A stretch of 64,000 nt of DNA, taken from positions 2,170,001-2,234,000 of the forward strand of contig JAJQJQ010000031.1 in the NCBI GenBank assembly GCA_028622995.1, written 5' to 3'. Below, piece by piece: positions 21,501-32,700 of this stretch (position 1 is its first letter; each line of letters starts with the position of its first letter). The position numbers and the translations under genes are program-made. This stretch comes from Panagrolaimus kolymaensis. Lineage: Eukaryota; Nematoda; Chromadorea; Rhabditida; Panagrolaimidae. The notes under the pieces are model-generated. The model worked only from the letters and a program-made list of their open reading frames with translations. It was not told where the DNA came from and made no database searches.

Positions 21501-23168
21501 CGCGTCGCGACGCGGTTTTTTTCTTTTTCATTTTTAGCGTTCGCGCGCGACGCGCTTTTCAAAAAAAGGAAAGGCGCGCGTTCCGCGTTTTGTTTTAGCG
21601 TCGCGTTTTTGCAGCACTGGTCATCGGTATTAAAATTCCACGATAATTTTTTTCTGCTGACTAGACCTTAAAGATCTCGGAATTCTCTATAAACGGTGAT
21701 AAAAACATTTGCGGAAGTCAAAAATGTCTAATTCAAAAAGTTTTGATGACATCGGCGATGACATTATGACATGCCCATCCCTGTTCGCCAACATCCCATA
21801 CTTTATTTTTTTAAATAAAAATTTCCATGTTTTAATTACTTTTTTGTTACGTCTTTTTGGGAAATCCTTGAAAAATTCGAGGTAATCCTCGTGAATGACC
21901 TGTAAATCCGCCAAAAAGAACTTTTGTAAACGACTTCGGAGTATGATTTCCAACATCGATGGCTATAATTTGAAAAAAAATTAAAACATTTCAAAAGAAA
22001 ATTAAAAAAATTCCACAGATTCATATAGTGGAATGCATTTATCGAACAACCAGATAGTTAGTTACCCCCGGACGAAGCCATTTAATATTATGCTGGTTTT
22101 TTGTTAGAACGGAATCATCAGCCGGAAATTCTGGATCTGTAAAAAGTTCTTTTCTTCGAAGGCATCTAGCTCGTTCATTGTCAAAATTCAAGTTAAAACT
22201 TGGAATACCCGGAACCGGAGAAGCGAATGCAACAACCTTTAAAACAATTTCACTTAAAACAAAATTACCAAAATTAACGCATACTTTTCGATGGAACCTT
22301 CCGCTGACAATATTGTCCAGAACAATCTTTCCAATTTCACTAAGATCATTAGGTTGGCCACCCATATGAAAGACTTCATTCCCAGCAATCAGGCTTGGGC
22401 GGGAATCCCGGATCGTATTCCGGATTCCCGGATTCCGGACCATTTTTTCGATAATTATTCCCGTCCCGGATTCCCGGATTTTCTGTCCGGAATCCGGAAT
22501 TAATAAGAGTAAAGGGAGGAGTACATATTATCATTCGAGTAATCATTTTCTTCAAAATTTTCATAAAATATCACCAAAACTTTTTGGTTATCTGACAAAT
22601 TATTACTAAAAAAATACTTTTTTCTCAAAAAAATTTAACGCTAAAATTCAAAATTGGTTAAAAAGTCATGTTTTTTAAAAAATGCGTCTAATACATTTTT
22701 TTCTTTTTTAAAATAGAAAGCATTTGGTTTAAAAAAATGAAAAAATGGCAGCAAAATAGAGTTTTTAACCATTTTATTAATTCCCGATCATTCCCGGATT
22801 CCCGTTCCGTCCCGGACTTTTTTACGGGAATCCCGGATTCCCGGATTCCCGTCCCGGAGTTTTCATTCCCGCCCAAGCCTGCCAGCAATAGAGCCAGTGA
22901 TTCTTCCAGTTTCAAGGCTAACATTGAAAAATTGGGTGGGGGCAGCAATTTCAACAGGGTTTGAAACCAAGTCTTCTAATCCCGCAGAAGCTAAAATATT
23001 TGACAGACCTCCACTGCCACCGGTAACATTCTCGATAGTTTCCATAATATCCTGTACAGTGCCATTACCAAATCCATCCAAGACATCGTTATCCATTTCA
23101 GTATAATTTGTTAAATCTAATGGAACTTCAAATTCATGCGAGTGATGTTCATCATCGGATAAGCTCAT
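18524..23168 (-). CDS. Calpain cysteine protease, nematode glycine-rich type
   Basis: Minus-strand exons 23168-22066 (interrupted by a MITE at 22881-22390), 20646-19991, 19944-19667, 19616-19360 and 18646-18524 give 638 residues once the MITE and one duplication are removed. The N-terminal region is Gly/Asn-rich (GSIAG...NEVFHMGGQPND), as in nematode CLP-1-like calpains. The protease core has GDCWLIASV (Cys227), CGHAYSIT (His384) and RIRNPWGN (Asn408), so the triad is complete. WSDQSSEWEYV and EFWMSFEDF lead into a beta-sandwich C2-like domain ending GEFLFRVFC. There are no penta-EF hands. A TTTCAG acceptor ends at 23197, 28 bp before the ATG. Exon 2 ends at a GC donor. Calpains are Ca-dependent regulatory proteases. 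Confidence 0.85.
18680..19310. repeat. Foldback sequence and long hairpin in calpain intron
   Basis: Sequence near 18680-18730 (TGAGATATTATTAGCTGGTA, then GAGTTCGAGGAGAT) returns in reverse complement near 19180-19230. Next to it, 19231-19307 forms a hairpin with ACTACCACTTTGTTCATGAA pairing with TTCATGAACAAAGTGGTATT. Both lie in the last calpain intron (19359-18647) and look like MITE remnants. Confidence 0.55.
21001..21783. mobile_element. hAT-type foldback, middle layer of the nest
   Basis: The ends CAGGGATGGGCATG and CATGCCCATCCCTG are flanked by the 8-bp duplication TTCGCCAA (20993-21000 and 21784-21791). Near-perfect arms of about 165 bp extend to about 21175 on the left and begin near 21624 on the right. 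The inner hAT element splits it. CAGGG ends with 8-bp duplications fit the hAT superfamily. Confidence 0.88.
21224..21619. mobile_element. hAT-type MITE, inner layer of the nest
   Basis: The ends CAGTGCTGCAAAAACGC and GCGTTTTTGCAGCACTG are flanked by the duplication GTCATCGG (21216-21223 and 21620-21627). The body is rich in GCGCG and TTTCGCG phrases in both orientations. It is the youngest layer, because it interrupts the middle element. Confidence 0.9.
22390..22881. mobile_element. hAT-type MITE inside calpain coding exon 1
   Basis: The ends CAGGCTTGGGCGGGAAT and ATTCCCGCCCAAGCCTG are flanked by the duplication CCAGCAAT (22382-22389 and 22882-22889). The inner ends carry repeats of CCCGGATTCCCGGATTCC. 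The target lies within the glycine-rich N-terminal coding region: upstream coding stops at GSIAG and resumes with NEVFHMGG on the other side. Insertion plus duplication adds 500 bp, which is not a multiple of three. Confidence 0.9.
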
Positions 23169-23196
23169 TTTCAAAGCAGAAAAAGATTTCGAAATT

Positions 23197-24755
23197 CTGA
23201 AATTATATCGTAAAAACTCATTTTTAAAACATTCAAGCATTGCTTCACACAATAAATTTTTTTTAGTTTTCATACTGTAACGAAGAAAAAAAGGAAAAAC
23301 CCTTGTTTGCGGTCTCTAGATAAGAATGAAAAGATAAACTAAATTAGAAAAAAAAGAAAAAAAGAGTAAACAATTTAAGCCACTTTTATTTGTCATAAAG
23401 TAAGAGCAAGAATACATTGTTACATTGTGAGGCATTCTTTGAGCTAATACTCTTAACTTTTGTTTACATTTTATGTTTTTTGTTTCATTGAATATGAAAC
23501 ACACTTTTTTTGCTGCTGTAATTTTTGTCATATCATCTTTTCGCAAAAACTGTAAAAAGTTTTAAAAAAAAAACATGAGTGCTTTATTTGTTTTCTTTTG
23601 ATGAAACGAAACACAGCGGTATCACTTCCCATTGTATTTGAAAAAAGCAAGAAAAACGCGTTTTTTTAATCAGCACAAAATCTGCCTCTATGCTTTTAAG
23701 TTATACAAAAAAGACTTAAAATGTAGATTAGTATGAAAGAAAGAAATGTATAAAAAAAGTATTAAGTTAAAATCTCTAAATTAAAAAATATGGCAACAAA
23801 AGACAATTTTAAGGAAAATCCGATCGCGTGTTTTCATTTTTCTTAATCTCAATGAATAATATGCCTTCATACTATTCATTGAGATTGACCCTGAGGATGA
23901 CTAAAATTAAAAATAACGTGTTTTAAAACGTGTTGGCAAAGTTTCAAGTCGATTAACAGAAAATTTAAAAAAATGTCAACAAAGATTTGATCTTTTTTGT
24001 TTCTGCTGCCAAAAAAATCCGCTATGGAAAGTAGAGAGTTTATGAATGCCGTTGTACAATGTATTCTCGCTAAATTTTTTACTTTTATGATTTGAAAAAA
24101 GCTTTTTACTGGTGTTTTAAGCATTTTAAAATATTTTTAGGAAAGATTAGATCGTTTTTTCGTCCATTTTTTAAGAATTTTATAAATTTTCTATTTACTC
24201 TTAAAATTTTTGCTTTTTTTTTGTCAAAGGGAGGGGAAAAAGGGGAACAAAAAATGGAAGGGAGGGAGGGGAATTTTCCTCGGGGAAGGGAGGGGAGACC
24301 AACTCTATTTTTGATTCAAGCAAAGGAAAAATTTTCAAGTTTTGCTACAAGCCAAGTACATAAATTCTCAAAAAGATACTTTAAAAAAGTTTTATGATGA
24401 GGACATGACTTTTTGCTGCTTTGTAACTAACTGTTTATTTCAATCGAGCAAACAAAGGTTTTGATTATGACAAAGCAAAAATGTAAAACAAGCGCAAAAA
24501 AAAAGAGTCAACCACAACTTTATTTCTCTTTAGCCTTGGATTCAAAAAAGTTTTAAGTATCTTTAATTGTTTACTCTTTTTTTTCTAATTAGTTTTATCT
24601 AGAGACCGGCAACAAGCGCTTTACTTTTTCTTTCATTTTTTTTTGTTACACAATAAATAATGAGACTTTTTACTAAATTAATTTTTTCGTCCGCTAAATG
24701 TAATTTTGTTTAGCTACTGTAAATCGGAATTGTTTTTAGCAGGCTCGTCGCCATC
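23197..24755. other. Divergent intergenic region between calpain and kinase
   Basis: This holds the likely promoters of both the calpain (leftward) and the kinase (rightward). A hairpin formed by AATCTCAATGAATA and TATTCATTGAGATT lies near 23847-23886. A G-rich tract at 24229-24296 stands out. Open frames here (23316-23546, 23876-24124, 24092-24397) show no domain or splice support. Confidence 0.45.
24229..24296 (+). repeat. G-run tract with quadruplex potential
   Basis: Many runs of three to four G in a 68-bp purine-rich tract, including GGGAGGGAGGGG and GGGGAAGGGAGGGG, are exceptional in this AT-rich window. The tract lies about 460 bp upstream of the kinase start codon. Four or more G-runs within short spacing satisfy the usual G-quadruplex pattern. 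Confidence 0.6.
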
Positions 24756-26485
24756 ATGAATGGAAAAAAAATTCATATGGGAAGCAATGAGTTCGAATGT
24801 ATTCGTGTAATTGGTAATGGAGGTTTTGGTTGTGTTTATTTAGCAAAGGATTGCAAAAATGGAGAAAAATTTGCGATCAAAGTTATTGATAAAACCAAAT
24901 TGGGTGATGTGAGTTTGGTATTTTTTTTTAATTTTACCATTTTGAAAATAACTTTTACAACAATAGTTATTTCATTTATGAACAAAATCTGTATTTAAAA
25001 ACGTTTGGCGATCTTACGGCGAAAAATTATATTTTTTTGGCAAAATCTTAAAAATCAACGAACGAGGGGTTTTCGATTTGTAGTGTGTTGGCGTTTTTGA
25101 TATTTTTTATGAAATTGTTTTCGAAAGAAAAAATATCATCGGGAAATTTTTTTTTAAAAATACACTAAAAATGCGGCGACGCGACTTGGCGACTTAGATC
25201 GTGGCATGATGGATGACGTCGCGCCGTCAAAGGAGGAAGCGCCTTTTTATGCTTCCTTGTAATGACCATTCAAAAAATTAACAAAAAATTGTAGAATGAT
25301 AAAATAACAATAGAGTGACCTAGAAAGCATTAAAAATATTTATTTTTTGCCAAAAAACAACATTTAAAGTTCCAAAGGGTAATAGCGCCTGCGACAGATG
25401 TTGCTTCGTCTTCGAGGTTCAGGAACATACATAGGCACAGGGTGTGTTAGAGTGTGACACACCCTGAAGTATGAGGGTAACGAAGAGGTTTTTTGAAATA
25501 AAAAAACAAATAAATAGGGAGGACCAAGGCCAAAATTTTTGAAAAGTTTTGAAAGAGAAGCAAAGCAGTTGATTGAGTGGGCGAAATGGGCGGCGGAAAA
25601 CGAGCTACGCTACTGTAAGCCATAAGGTGAACTAAACCTTAATTGCCCCACGCTCCTCTTCGGGTCTTCCGGGGGTCTTACAAAAGTGCCAACCTTTTAA
25701 AATCTCTTTCAGTACGCTAATCGAGTTAATCGTGAATATGAACATCTACAATTATTGAAACATAAAAATATCATTGAACTATACGAATTTGCCGAACAAA
25801 ATGTAAGAATAAGAATTAATTACTCGTTTTTTTTATAAAATTTTAGAATAAACTTATTCTCCGCTTAGAATTTGTTAACGGAGGAGATCTCGGAAATTAC
25901 ATCAAAAACAACGGTAAACTTTCTGAGGCAAAAGTCTATCCCATTTTTCGGCAAATTCTTACCGGTGTTCAATATTTGCATAACAAAGGAATTGCCCATC
26001 GAGATTTAAAACCTGTTAATATATTGATTTGTTCAAATGGTGTTATAAAAATTGCTGATTTTGGTCTTGCTAAAGCCATTGAAGGTTAAGAGATTTTTTG
26101 TTTTTTTTTGTTTTTTTTAATAAGTTTTTTAATTATTTCAGCAATTCTTCAAGCTACAGCTATTGATCTTCAAAAAAAAAATTTGCACACTGATGTTGGT
26201 ACAGATGGTTACTCCGCACCAGAAGTTAAATCAGGAGACTACGATCCATTTAAAGCTGATGTCTATTCACTGGGACGAACTCTTCAAGAAATTGTTAGCT
26301 CTCCTACAAACAAAATTGACATTTTGATAAGAAAACTTACAAGCCCGATTCCAACATCTCGTCCATCTGTTGATCAAATTCTTCAGTCATTAGTAAGTTT
26401 TTTATATAATAAAATCTACCCGAGTTTTGGAACTATAAAAAAGTTCTTGCGCAAAGATACCGTCAAAAATGGAAGCTCAGGTTAA
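24756..26485 (+). CDS. Serine/threonine protein kinase, compact
   Basis: Exons 24756-24908, 25713-25802, 25847-26084 and 26142-26392 join in frame. The last may read on to a stop at 26483-26485 (about 274 residues) or splice onward from a GTAAGT at 26393. Kinase motifs are in order: [12 protein letters not shown] (P-loop), FAIKVID (Lys), [15 protein letters not shown] (helix C Glu), HRDLKPVN (catalytic loop), DFGLAK (metal site), GTDGYSAPE (activation segment) and [11 protein letters not shown]. All catalytic residues are present. The C-lobe is short. The group looks CAMK- or NEK-like but cannot be fixed by eye. Intron 1 is long (804 bp). Confidence 0.8.
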
Positions 26486-27418
26486 AAATCCATTTCTTGC
26501 TATTTTTTCCCAGTTTTACGCTCTATAAAGTTTAAATTATGGAGAATATTGCAAAACTCAAAGTTAAAAAAAATAACTAATAAAACAACTTTTTCGTTTT
26601 AAGATCGACTAGATACGATACGTTATTGTGCAACATATTAGGCCTGTTGTAACACTGTTTTCTGAACGTATTTTAAAAAACTGGTTGGGGTTTTAAAGCA
26701 GAATTTAGAATGCAGTTAAAGCTAGAAAGTTCCAAACGGGCATTAACTTCTTGGGGAATTTTCATAGCTCCAGATTAGTGTTATTCTTGGCTCCGGCTGT
26801 GGCACCGACCTTTAACGCTCGATTAAACTATGAAGGAGTAATTATTTCTTTCTCATTTTTATCTCATTTTTTTGTCAATATCCCGGAGGTGAGCGGCTTA
26901 ATTTTTCTTTTAGCCGACATTAAAGCTACTTTTTAAGATATAGTTCGTCAAAGTTGAAAAAAAAAGAAGTTATAAATTGTAAGAGACACAGCCGGAGCCG
27001 AGCACAACAATGCTCCAGATGTACTTTGAAATCCGGATAATTCTAACAAAATATTCTTCGCTCAACAGATAACATTCTCGTGTCAGCATCAGATTTCAAA
27101 AATTTTGATAACCATTTTTTGAACAAAAGGAGAACTTTTTCGTATGCGTTATCGGTAAAAAAGCGCGTTTGCACTTTTTGCAGTCGTTCTTGTGTACGGT
27201 GGTCCATCTTCAGTAGAGCCAGAAAAAAAAATTACAGCGTTTTGTTTTCGAGTTATGCGGCCGAAATTTTCGGCGGATTTTTCATTCCTATTCCCCTTTT
27301 GGATCACGTTATTTCTCGACATTTTTCTGCAACCGGAATATATTGTAAAAAAATCGTTTTTGTATTCTCATTTTTGGTAATTACGTTTTTGTTTTTTTCG
27401 GGCTACGTTTTTTCACCA
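26486..27418. other. Region between kinase and Hsp70 cluster, no gene seen
   Basis: Open frames at 26751-26936 and 27080-27511 lack a proper start. The latter contains a hydrophobic stretch just before the Hsp70 gene, but a TTTTTTCACCAG acceptor ends at 27418, after that stretch, so it is probably 5' flanking sequence. Confidence 0.4.
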
Positions 27419-27430
27419 GTGCACCAATTG

Positions 27431-29612
27431 ATGAAAAACGTAACTAATGAAGAAGTAAAGGATGTTAAAAAATTAAAAGTATCAAATAATAATAAAACAT
27501 TACCTTTTTAAAAAAATTTGATGATTTTTAGTGTGATTATTGGCCTGAATCTATTGTAAACAAAAGAAACATTGCAGTAGGAATTGATCTTGGAACAACA
27601 AATTCTTGTGTTGCCATTTACGGAAATAATGGTGTTGAAGTAATACAAAATCGTTTAGGTATTTTGTAAAACCATATTATAAAAAAAAAAGACTATTTAT
27701 TACAAACTTTAGGATCTAAAACAACTCCTTCTTTTGTGCTTTTTGAGAAATCCCAAGTTGTCGTTGGAATTGAAGCAAAGTCTGCGAAACCAGAAAAATA
27801 CAAAAACCGAATTTATGGTAAGTAAATTATTTTTTCATTAAATTTCATTTCATTTTTTTGATGCACTTAAAATTTTTGGTAAAAATTCAGTGTTTTTGAG
27901 GTATAATTTAATAAAAGATTTATAAAAAAATTTGTCTTGCATTTTTGAAGCTATCCCAGAGACTGATCAGAAGAGCCGGCGCGACGGATCCGACATGAAA
28001 GAAATCAGGTCGGCCGTGATCAGAAATTTTGGATTTCGGGTCTAGTTGGGAGGCAACTTTACAGTAAAATATATGGCATAAAATTTTTTAGATGCTAAAC
28101 GAATGATTGGAAAGCCCTTTTCTGATCCTTTGCTGCAACAGGATACAAAGCGTTGGCCTTTTGAAATTGCACAAGATCCCCAAGGACGTCCAACAATTAA
28201 TGTTAAAGATTACAAAAATGCTGAACACTCGTTTCATCCAGAAAATATTTCTGCATTCATTTTACGAAAAATGAAAGAAATTGTTGAGGAATGTTATTTG
28301 GGAACTGGTGAAGAAGTTACTGAAGCTGTCATTACAGTACCCGCATACTTCAATGATTCACAACGTGATGCAACCAAAAAAGCCGCAGAAATAGCGGGAT
28401 TAAAAGTTTTAAAATTATTAAATGAGCCATCTGCTGCAGGATTGGCATTTTCGTTTCATAAACAAATCTTTTTGGAAAGAAACGTTTTGGTTTATGATTT
28501 GGGAGGTGGAACTTTTGATGTTTCGGTTATGGTAATAAATCAAGGACAAATAGAAGTAAAAGCTGTTGGAGGGGATACTCATCTTGGAGGAAATGATTTT
28601 GATCAATTACTTGTAGAATTTTGTATTGAAAAATTCCAAAAATTAACGAACCAAAATATTCAAAATAATCCTAATGCAATGAGAAAATTGCGAAATGCTT
28701 CCATTATTGCAAAAGAACAGCTTTCAGAGTCACTAAAATATGAGTAAGTTTTGTGATAGAAACTTTTTAAAATCATAGTTATCTATTTACAACTTTAGTT
28801 ATGATGTCGAAAACGTACAGAATGGACTGAATTTTGAAGAAACAATTACCAGAAAAGATTTCGAATTAGCATGTGAAAAGTTGTTTTTGAAAACGATGGA
28901 AATTGTCGACAAAGCTTTAAGCGATGCAAATATGTCCCCATCAAACATTAATGAAGTTTTGTTAGTTGGTGGTTCTTCAAGAATACCAAAAGTTCAAGAG
29001 CTTTTAACTAATAAATTTGGTGGTGATAAAATCAATAAAACTATAAACGGCGATGAAGCCGTCGCATATGGTGCCGCAATTCAAGCAGCAATTATTAATG
29101 GCGAAATTGAAAAACAATGTAATATGGTTTTAATGGATGTCATTCCACTTTCAATTGGAATATCAGTTAAAGACTGTGATTGCAATTGCTCTTGCGACTG
29201 CAAAAGAGCAGCTTCAGTTTTGATTCCAAGGAATTCAAAGATTCCAACAAAAAAATCTGCAACTTATCAAACTGCCTATGATAATCAAGAAAGCATAAAA
29301 ATAGAAGTATGAAGCGAACCAACCCTTTGTTTGTTAGTGTTAAATAATTCATCACATTTTTAGGTGATAGAAGGTGAACACCATGAAGCGAATAAAAATC
29401 ATTCAATTGGATCCTTTGAAATAAACGATATTCCAAAAAATAAAAGAAACATGGAAAAAATTGATGTTTCATTTGAATTAGATGCAAATGGCAGTTTATT
29501 AGTAACTGCAAAAAGTTTGTCAACTGGTCGTCAAGCTGGCATGAAAATTGATTACAAAAAGAAGCGGCTCTCAGAAGACGAAATTCGCAAAATGTTCTTA
29601 CATTTTAAATAA
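27431..29612 (+). CDS. Hsp70-like protein 1, Cys-rich insert, no lid
   Basis: Exons 27431-27478, 27532-27658, 27713-27817, 28092-28743, 28799-29306 and 29364-29612 give 562 residues. The start is the ATG 13 bp after the CACCAG acceptor. Nucleotide-binding motifs are intact: [48 protein letters not shown] and [14 protein letters not shown]. In the beta substrate-binding domain the usual short turn after PLSIGI is replaced by [17 protein letters not shown], with five Cys at every second position. After GSLLVTAKS and [13 protein letters not shown] the protein ends, without the helical lid and without an EEVD tail. It is the first of three tandem Hsp70-like genes. Confidence 0.85.
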
Positions 29613-29785
29613 TTTTTTTTTCTTAATGAAAAATTAGGTTTCAATGTTTCAAAATTTTCATTACCGATATATTTTTTGTTATGTAAATCTTTTTTATATT
29701 AATCAAATGTGAAAATCAAATCCTATAATTTGTGAAAAACTTTTTATGGTTTTAACCATTTGTATTTGTCATTTTAAGTTTTGAA

Positions 29786-32700
29786 ATGATTTTCCCTAAA
29801 ATGACGCATTTTAGTGATTGTATTACGATGATGAACATGATTTCTGGTATTGGAAGAGGAAATCCAAAAAGTTCTTTCGATCAAACTTCTGCATTCTTTA
29901 ATCCGGCTATGAGAAAATCGGTTGTTGAAGAAGGTTGGGACGGTATCTTTAAAACAAAGTTTCATAAATTCGGTTTTACAGTTTCTGATTGTATTGGTAT
30001 TGACTTTGGCAATAACAATGTGTGTGTAAGTTATTACAAAAATCAACTGTTTCACGTTTTTCAACTTGGATCCAGTAAGTTTAGACCAATTTAAGACTTC
30101 TACCCCTAACAAGGTATTATTTTAGAAAGTGCTATGCCTGCATGTCTTACATTAAATGGAAACGAATTTTTTGTTGGAGATGCAGCAAAAAGGACTCAAA
30201 AAAAAGCTAATTTAGCTTTATTTGGTAAGTATTATTTACTATAATTATTTTTTTTCTGCATGCCGGATCACGTGCATGCAGAGTTACAACAAAAAATAGG
30301 CTAAAGTTACGTTATTGTTTTTAATTTTCTTTTTTTAAGATATCAAAAGATGTCTAACTTCTGGCAAGGTAGAATACGAAAATGTCCCCTATAAATTTTC
30401 ACAAGATTACATTTTCGAAAATGGCGGAACTTCAGTTCCTTTTGTCAGAGCTGTTGCTTTAATATTTTACGAAATCAAGCAAAAAGTTGAAAAAGAACTT
30501 GAACAACAAATTAAAAAAGTTATTTTGACAATTCCAATCAGCTTTACATTAGAGCATCAACAAATATTAGTTAATGCATGTAAAAGTATTGGACTTGAAG
30601 TTTTAAACTTACTTTTTGAACCAATCGCAACTGCGATTACGTATTACGTTGCAAAAGAAAGTAAAAAGAAATCTATTTGTGTTATTGATTTTGGTGGTGG
30701 GAAACTTGATGTTGCAAATATTAGTATTGATAATGGGAAAATTGAATTGTTGAATTATAAATCAGATTTAACACTTGGGGGACGAGATTTTGATGAAAAA
30801 CTTGTTCAATATGTTTTGAATCATCTCAAAAAATTTTATCCAAAAGTAAAACTTCAACAAACACATTTTTCCCAAATTCGTGAAAAATGTATTGTTGCAA
30901 AAGAATCTTTAACTTCACGAAGTAATACAAAGTAAATAGTATATAAAGCTTTTATTAATATTTAAACAATTAAATTTTTAGCATTAACCTCGATTTTGGA
31001 GATGATGACGATATTGTAATCTCAATTTCACAGCATGAATTTGAAAAACTTTGTGATGGCTTCTTTCGACGAGTTTTTGATTTAGTCAGCGCTGTTTGTC
31101 AACATGGAAATAATTGCAATATTTCTGATGTTGTTCTTGTTGGAGGTTCAACTCGCATTCCAAAAATTCAACACGATTTACAAAAACTTTTTAATCATAT
31201 TCCTCTTAATAAAACGATCAATCCCGATGAAGCGATTGCAAAAGGGGCCGCAATCTTTGGGGCATCATTGACAGGTAATTAATTATTACATTTTTAAATC
31301 AAAAAATTAAGTGACACAGTATTAGGCTATATCAAAACGTTGAAAGTTGGTGCAGAAATTCCTTGGGATTACAAATCACCGGGTAAGGGATCAAAAATGG
31401 AAACATTTATTGATGATGGTACCGTTTGCCGACGGATTACCGATGTAAATGATGGCAGTTGCAAATTTGATATTGAAACCGAAACTGTAGAAATTAAGAA
31501 AATTTTGGAAAAAAATGATTGTGTTAATCATAAAATTAACGAAGATGAAATTGGTAAAAAGTTAATTGAAGAAGCTAATGCTGTTTTGGAAAGAGCTTTT
31601 GCAAGTTGATTTCATTTTAAAATTAGTTTTTATATATTGTGGTGCTTTAGGCGAATCATAATAATTTGGAATTTCGGCAGCGTAATCAAATTAATATACA
31701 TGCTATTGATTATCTGAACCAATGTGTTAATGATTTTAAAACAATTCATAAACCGATTGCTGATGCATTCATTCTGAAACAAAACATTCTCCAAGCTACC
31801 GTAGCATTGAATGCTTTGGATCTTCTTCAAAAGTGGGAGCCTGCGGTAAGCGAAATTATTTTGATATACAAGCAAAAAAATTGTTGCGGAGAAATACCCC
31901 AACAAATAAAAGACGTTTTGTATTGTGTAGAAGAGACAGTTTATTGATTTTACAAAAGGTATAAAATGATTTACAAACATTGAGAAAAGAGATATACATA
32001 TTTTCGGAGAAAGAACTATCCTTTGTTGAATGAAGAGAAATTTGCATAGAATCACGAATTACCGTGACAAAAATAAATTCTTTATTTTTCTTTCAGAAAA
32101 TGACACCGAAATATACTTTACTAAAAGATGCAATTTCAAAATTGAGTTTAAGTAAACTGATTGGAGATGAAGGATTAAAAAAATATGATGAATTTATCAA
32201 GCTTTACGATGAATGGCTTCACATTACGTACACTTTACTTGAGTTAAAGCAAAAGGTAAACAAATTTATTTTTAAATCCAACATGGGAACATATGAGATG
32301 TTTTTTCAATTTCGACCGAAAATTTATTTTCCGTGATTCTCTAACTATTAATAGGAGTACCGAAGTCACTTGCCGCTCATATGGCATAGTGGTTAACGGA
32401 GTAGAAGAGCAAGCGGAAGATCCCTTGTTAAAACCATCGCTCAGAAGAAAAAAATGTCATTTTTCGTCACCAAAATTAACCGTAGTCGTCACAATTTGGT
32501 GGCGACTCACGCCTAATTTGGAGCATCTAACATTTCGTCACAATATGTGATTTTCCGTCACATATTTTTTTATTCTAAAACATAAAAAGTATTTTTTTTT
32601 ATATTAAGCTTGTGTCAGCTGCCCAAAGGCCGGCTTTTTTTTCTTTCTAAAATGGCAATATTTTGCGCACTAAAAGTAAACAAAATTTGTTTCAGTTCAT

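Larger units (their letters stand above)
20693..22053. mobile_element. Outer foldback of a three-level transposon nest
   Basis: Imperfect inverted arms of about 250-300 bp (about 20693-20992 and 21792-22053) start GGTTGTTC and end GAACAACC. Both contain ATGTTGGAAATCATACTCCG. The element fills most of calpain intron 1 (22065-20647). I could not find a clear target duplication. The arms differ at many sites, so this is the oldest layer. Confidence 0.7.

Noticed and set aside
20694..21956. Similar open frames on both strands (20694-20912 plus and 21687-21956 minus)
   Set aside because: They are mirror images made by the outer foldback and hAT arms in calpain intron 1, and they include transposon ends in the frame.
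24092..24397. 101-codon open frame upstream of the kinase
   Set aside because: It runs through AT-rich and G-run sequence, with no splice context or domain.
27080..27430. Possible membrane anchor at the N-terminus of Hsp70-like protein 1
   Set aside because: The hydrophobic frame is in phase with exon 1, but it has no ATG and a strong CACCAG acceptor separates it from the first good start at 27431.
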